From assembly GCA_964613055.1 (NCBI GenBank), contig CAZTGD010000003.1, positions 1-64,000 on the forward strand: DNA of 64,000 bases, given 5' to 3'. This document shows positions 60,654-64,000 of the stretch, piece by piece. The notes under the pieces were generated by a model. The model had not been told where the DNA came from. It did no database searches and worked only from the letters and a program-made list of their open reading frames with translations. The stretch comes from JAXGMQ01 sp964613055. GTDB lineage: Bacteria; Caldisericota; Caldisericia; JAAYUI01. The translations under genes and the position numbers were made by a program. The stretch's first letter is position 1, and every line of letters begins with the position of its first letter.

Positions 60654-63600
60654 ATGAAGAAGAATGCAATTCTATCAATCATATTAGGATTGTTGCTTTT
60701 GCTATCATCATCCGTTTCCCCTGGTGCCCACGCCGGTGAACCCACCTTCAACCTGGAGGTAACTCCAGACTGTGGATTCAACATGCTGGAGTGGGAAGCG
60801 GTACCAGGTGCCACCCAATACTTCATCTATCGTGGTAATGCCCCGGGAGAGGAGTTTAACACTCCATTGCTGGACTTCCCCATACAGGAAACCCACTTCA
60901 AGGATGAGATAAACATAAAGAACGGACAGGAGTATTGCTACTTCATAACAGCCCTGAACAGCAAAGCAGAGGAGTTTGCCACCTCAACAGAGGCATGCGC
61001 AATACCTTCCTGCTACCAAGAGCCAGATGAAGATGAATGCAAGCTGGTCCTGCGCTACCAACAGGACAACACAATGTACTTTGCCAACGGAGAACAGAAG
61101 GGACCAATGGAGACCCCACCAGTAAACAAACACTCCAGACTCTTCCTGGTCATACGCTACGTAACAGAGGAGATACCGGGTACAACCATAGACTGGGTAT
61201 CGGCAACCAAGCAAGTAATAATCACCACCAGAGACGGCAAACGCATAGAGTTACAGATAGGCAACAACAACGCTGTAGTGGACGGACAGACAACACAGAT
61301 AGACCCCAACAACCCAGACGTAGTACCATACATATCAGAGGGTAGAACCCTATGCCCAATGAGGTTTGTAGCAGAGAACCTTGGAGCAACGGGACCCAAT
61401 GACATCAAGTGGTATGGTGACACAAAGACAGTTGAGCTTAGGTTTGATGACCCGATGTGTGAAAAGTGTGATTGGGTTGGTGGTGAAGTGATTCCCCGAA
61501 GCAAGGAGTATTATCTAGCTAGTAAACAACAGCATCAAATACAAAGCGTATTGGTGAAGATGTGCAGTGGCCAGAGGCGAATTATTCATCTACCAGAGAA
61601 GATAAAAGCTAATAACTCCGATGACTATCTGAGCAGTTATAAGGGAAATGCTAGATTCTGTTTCCATGAAGGTGGTAGACTCGTAGAGTGGGAAGCTCAT
61701 CCAGGTGAGGATGTGTGCGATGAAGTTTCACCGGATGTCTACGATGTGTGTATTTGTATTGAGGTTGAGCAGGTTTTGTGTGATGAGGATAGTGTATCTG
61801 TTCTCGGTCATACTAGCAGGGGAACAGATTATGTTGTTGCGATTCCACCTGCAGACAACGTTTCGTGTGATTATTTTCAGGTAGGACACTGCTATGAGTT
61901 CTGTGGGATGATGACCTTCAATTTTGCAAACAGAACACTCCTGCCAGCAGAGACATTCTCAGAGGTTGACTGTCCATGTCCATGTGAAGATTGTTCTTGG
62001 ATCATGGGTGAGATTATCGGTTCAACTAGCTATACAACAGGTAGTATGAGAATATATGCGATAGTAGTTGAGACTTGTGAAGATGGTGAGATGACCTATA
62101 GATCATCAACAGATTTTGAAGATATGGGCAGTTCGGGATTTACCATTAGTGATTATGAAGGTTGTGCGAGGATATGTGTTAATGAGGATGGTGCTGTTGT
62201 CAGGTGGGAGGCGATGCCCGATCTTGAGGATTGCTGTGGACCAGCTGAAACACCTGAGCCTCCAGAAGCACCAGAGCCTGAGATAGAATGCGAATGCCTT
62301 GAGATAGTTCGTGGTGACTGCTCTAATTTCAACGGTATTGATGCGGATGGGAAGATGTGGAATCTTCTTTTCAGGGACAATCCTGACTTGTGCGAGGGCA
62401 TAGAGATTGGTAGATTCTACGAATTCTGTGGACCAGTGACCAGGATTTCTCACCCAGGTACTGGAGTTGAAGGTATCTCTATGGAGGTATCTTCAGTGAC
62501 CAGACAGGATGCACCGTGTGAAACTGATTGTAAATGGATAAAAGGTGAGGTTAGGGCGGTACTTGGCAAGATGGGCAGTCATACACGTGTTATGTTGAAT
62601 ACATGTGGTATGTCAAGCAGAACCCTCATCACACGGAACAATCACTATGACATAGGTAGAAACCAGCCCCTAGAAACCTATACCGGTTGTGCTTCATTCT
62701 GTGTGGAAGATGATGGTGAAACCATACGCATGTGGAGGATAGAGGAAGGTGACTGCTGTCCAGATTCTGCGTGTGTCAATCTTAGGCTAGACAGAGTTAA
62801 CTGTGATTCTGCAAGTCCTATTGTCTACGGTGAGAATCTTGAGTTGGAAGGAGAGTACTGGAAACTCGAATTCAGAGATGCAGGCATGTGCGATGGTATT
62901 GAAGAGGGTATGTGTGTTTCTGCCTGCGGATTTGTTACAGACAAGACAGAGGATAGGACGGTTCTGGATACGCTTGAGATAGAGAGTATGGAATGTCCCC
63001 CTACCGATATCATCGAAGAGTGTATCTGTATTGAGGTTGTTGAGAATGATTGTTCTGCTAACCCACCCACAGTTCACGCTGTTGATGCCTATCGTAATGA
63101 TGTCACACTTCACTTTGACCCCGACAGGATGACATTCTGTGAGCGTTTTACAGCTGGTACATACTGGGAGGTTTGTGGAGAGGTTTCCTTTACAAGAGCA
63201 GGTCTAATGAGCGCTAATAAGATTTTACATGTTCACTCAGCCTTACCTTTGGATGAGCTATGTACATCAGTCTGCACATACGTCCAGATAGAAAGAGTGT
63301 ACAGTGATTCAGGAGAAGAGACATTCATGGCGTATGGATATGATATGTCATTCAGAAGATGGACACTGTATTTTGAAGAGGACACAGGTCTTTGTGACAG
63401 GTTTGTTCCCGGTAATTGTTACAATGTCTGTGGTCAAAGAAGGATTGCTGAGGATGGTGGCATACATCTTGCGATGAATGAAGAGATGGACGTTGAAACA
63501 GCAACACTGACAGAGTGCATTGAGCTTCCACCAATGAGTTGTTTCTGTGTTGAGATGGCTGAAGTTGATCTTTCATCTGAGCCACCAACTGTGGTCGCTG

Positions 63601-64000
63601 TTGCAGGTCTTTCCACAGCTCCATTTGAATTAAACCTTGATCTAACAGAGCTTGTCCCCGGAATGTACGAGGGCATCGCTGAAGGAACCTTCTGGGATGT
63701 GTGTGGCACCATTCTGTACTCGAGGGTGGGGGGAACGCCTGAGATGACCGTTACTAGGATGGAGGAACGCGAAGAACCGTGTGAAATTCGTATTCCTGGT
63801 TGCCTCTGCCTTAATATTACCGATGTTTCAGGTGGGAATGTTGTAGGTTTTGACAGAGAATTCACCAGGTGGTCTATAAAGGGTGCATACGGTGATTCCA
63901 TTGTCGCCGGTGAAATAGAGGTTGGAGAGTGTTGGAGATTCTGTGGATACCTTACCCCACTTATGGAAGATGATGACGATGATATTGGAGTGATAATGGG
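60654..64000 (+). CDS. Exported FnIII + stalk-domain protein with long Cys-rich repeat region (3' end outside window)
   Basis: Open for 1115 codons to the window edge. ATG 60654 has AAAGGAG 6 nt upstream and is 11 bp after the protease gene. Signal peptide MKKNAILSIILGLLLLLSSS differs from the neighbour's, but the next 245 residues (FnIII + stalk) are identical because of the 736-bp repeat. From ~270 on, two Cys-rich module types follow. Type B: C-x-W-x-x-G-E ... C-x-x-x-C ... W-E/I-x-E (starting CDWVGGEV, CSWIMGEI, CKWIKGEV). Type A: C-x-C-x-E-V ... C-x-x-I/F-x-x-G ... Y-x-F-C-G (seven units, e.g. YEFCGPVT, YWEVCGEV). Order B A B A B A A A A A, with a Pro/Glu linker after the second B. Many disulfides are likely; OB-fold is suspected. 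Function unknown. Confidence 0.9.
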   Translation, partial: MKKNAILSIILGLLLLLSSSVSPGAHAGEPTFNLEVTPDCGFNMLEWEAVPGATQYFIYRGNAPGEEFNTPLLDFPIQETHFKDEINIKNGQEYCYFITALNSKAEEFATSTEACAIPSCYQEPDEDECKLVLRYQQDNTMYFANGEQKGPMETPPVNKHSRLFLVIRYVTEEIPGTTIDWVSATKQVIITTRDGKRIELQIGNNNAVVDGQTTQIDPNNPDVVPYISEGRTLCPMRFVAENLGATGPNDIKWYGDTKTVELRFDDPMCEKCDWVGGEVIPRSKEYYLASKQQHQIQSVLVKMCSGQRRIIHLPEKIKANNSDDYLSSYKGNARFCFHEGGRLVEWEAHPGEDVCDEVSPDVYDVCICIEVEQVLCDEDSVSVLGHTSRGTDYVVAIPPADNVSCDYFQVGHCYEFCGMMTFNFANRTLLPAETFSEVDCPCPCEDCSWIMGEIIGSTSYTTGSMRIYAIVVETCEDGEMTYRSSTDFEDMGSSGFTISDYEGCARICVNEDGAVVRWEAMPDLEDCCGPAETPEPPEAPEPEIECECLEIVRGDCSNFNGIDADGKMWNLLFRDNPDLCEGIEIGRFYEFCGPVTRISHPGTGVEGISMEVSSVTRQDAPCETDCKWIKGEVRAVLGKMGSHTRVMLNTCGMSSRTLITRNNHYDIGRNQPLETYTGCASFCVEDDGETIRMWRIEEGDCCPDSACVNLRLDRVNCDSASPIVYGENLELEGEYWKLEFRDAGMCDGIEEGMCVSACGFVTDKTEDRTVLDTLEIESMECPPTDIIEECICIEVVENDCSANPPTVHAVDAYRNDVTLHFDPDRMTFCERFTAGTYWEVCGEVSFTRAGLMSANKILHVHSALPLDELCTSVCTYVQIERVYSDSGEETFMAYGYDMSFRRWTLYFEEDTGLCDRFVPGNCYNVCGQRRIAEDGGIHLAMNEEMDVETATLTECIELPPMSCFCVEMAEVDLSSEPPTVVAVAGLSTAPFELNLDLTELVPGMYEGIAEGTFWDVCGTILYSRVGGTPEMTVTRMEEREEPCEIRIPGCLCLNITDVSGGNVVGFDREFTRWSIKGAYGDSIVAGEIEVGECWRFCGYLTPLMEDDDDDIGVIM
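60729..61464 (+). repeat. 736-bp direct repeat, copy 2 (FnIII + stalk module)
   Basis: Identical to 57052-57787 as far as I can see. Sequence upstream (signal peptide) and downstream (protease spacer versus Cys-rich repeats) is unrelated between the two genes, so the block edges fall near module edges. Confidence 0.95.

Noticed and set aside
57307..61345. Pairs of identical open frames inside the two 736-bp blocks (for example minus 57307-57537 and 60984-61214, plus 57360-57668 and 61037-61345)
   Set aside because: They are shadows of the FnIII/stalk coding frame and are identical only because the DNA is repeated. No SD or promoter supports them.
1897..64000. Copper amine oxidase enzymes
   Set aside because: Only the small N-terminal-type (stalk) domain is present; no catalytic domain or topaquinone Tyr motif occurs in any of these proteins.
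1..64000. tRNA, rRNA, CRISPR, prophage or insertion sequence
   Set aside because: No T-arm-like GTTCRANNC motif in a cloverleaf setting, no regularly spaced short repeats, and no transposase, integrase or phage structural motif was found by eye.

Overview
This 64-kb window is bacterial chromosome, gene-dense and of moderate-to-low GC. I see no rRNA, tRNA, CRISPR array, transposase or phage gene. The metabolism suggests an anaerobe: a Na+-translocating biotin-dependent decarboxylase (methylmalonyl-CoA decarboxylase type), carbamate kinase, an EFR1-type flavodoxin/ferredoxin and a menaquinone methyltransferase. The envelope proteome is dominated by exported proteins carrying copper-amine-oxidase-N-like 'stalk' domains (PF07833 type), PQQ-like beta-propellers, Ig/PKD/FnIII modules and one dockerin. 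Such proteins are common in Firmicutes and some deep-branching anaerobes. I cannot name the phylum from the sequence alone.

Layout. 1-8.9 kb (minus strand): two exported beta-propeller proteins with stalk domains (one cut by the window edge), then an operon ddl - exported protein - stalk/TM protein - RNase J-like beta-CASP hydrolase. 8.9-15.0 kb (plus): type-2 ileS running into an envelope-stress-like operon (ECF sigma factor, small membrane protein, LiaF-like, PspC, bactofilin-like membrane protein). 15.3-21.7 kb: exported protein, gamma-carbonic-anhydrase-like protein, UPF0173 hydrolase and the four-gene decarboxylase operon. 21.7-25.9 kb: Ig/stalk protein, MFS transporter, 8-TM protein. 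26.2-32.8 kb: a giant soluble histidine kinase with about eleven PAS domains and an AT-rich membrane protein. 32.8-37.1 kb: EFR1 protein, thioredoxin, NYN-domain protein, and a divergent sirtuin/GNAT pair. 37.3-64 kb: an accessory, mostly plus-strand array of large exported proteins with a shared N-terminal architecture (signal peptide, usually FnIII, stalk domain) and very different C-terminal parts: PKD pairs, a penicillin-acylase-like Ntn hydrolase, a caspase/legumain-like (clan CD) protease, and a long Cys-rich repeat region running off the window. Carbamate kinase, a cytidylate kinase-PlsC fusion, menG and a membrane-anchored methyltransferase interrupt this array.

Most notable. (1) A 736-bp block encoding the FnIII + stalk module is present twice with no difference that I found, 3,677 bp apart, in two neighbouring genes whose C-terminal parts are unrelated. 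This points to recent duplication or gene conversion and to module swapping. A third locus is a decayed family member that kept its first 19 bases and its C-terminal PKD pair. (2) About ten genes that head transcription units have a sigma-70-like -10 hexamer only 6-10 nt before the start codon and no Shine-Dalgarno, implying leaderless mRNAs; most internal operon genes have clear SD sites. Several start codons below were chosen on this basis. All functional statements rest on motif recognition by eye; no database search was run.
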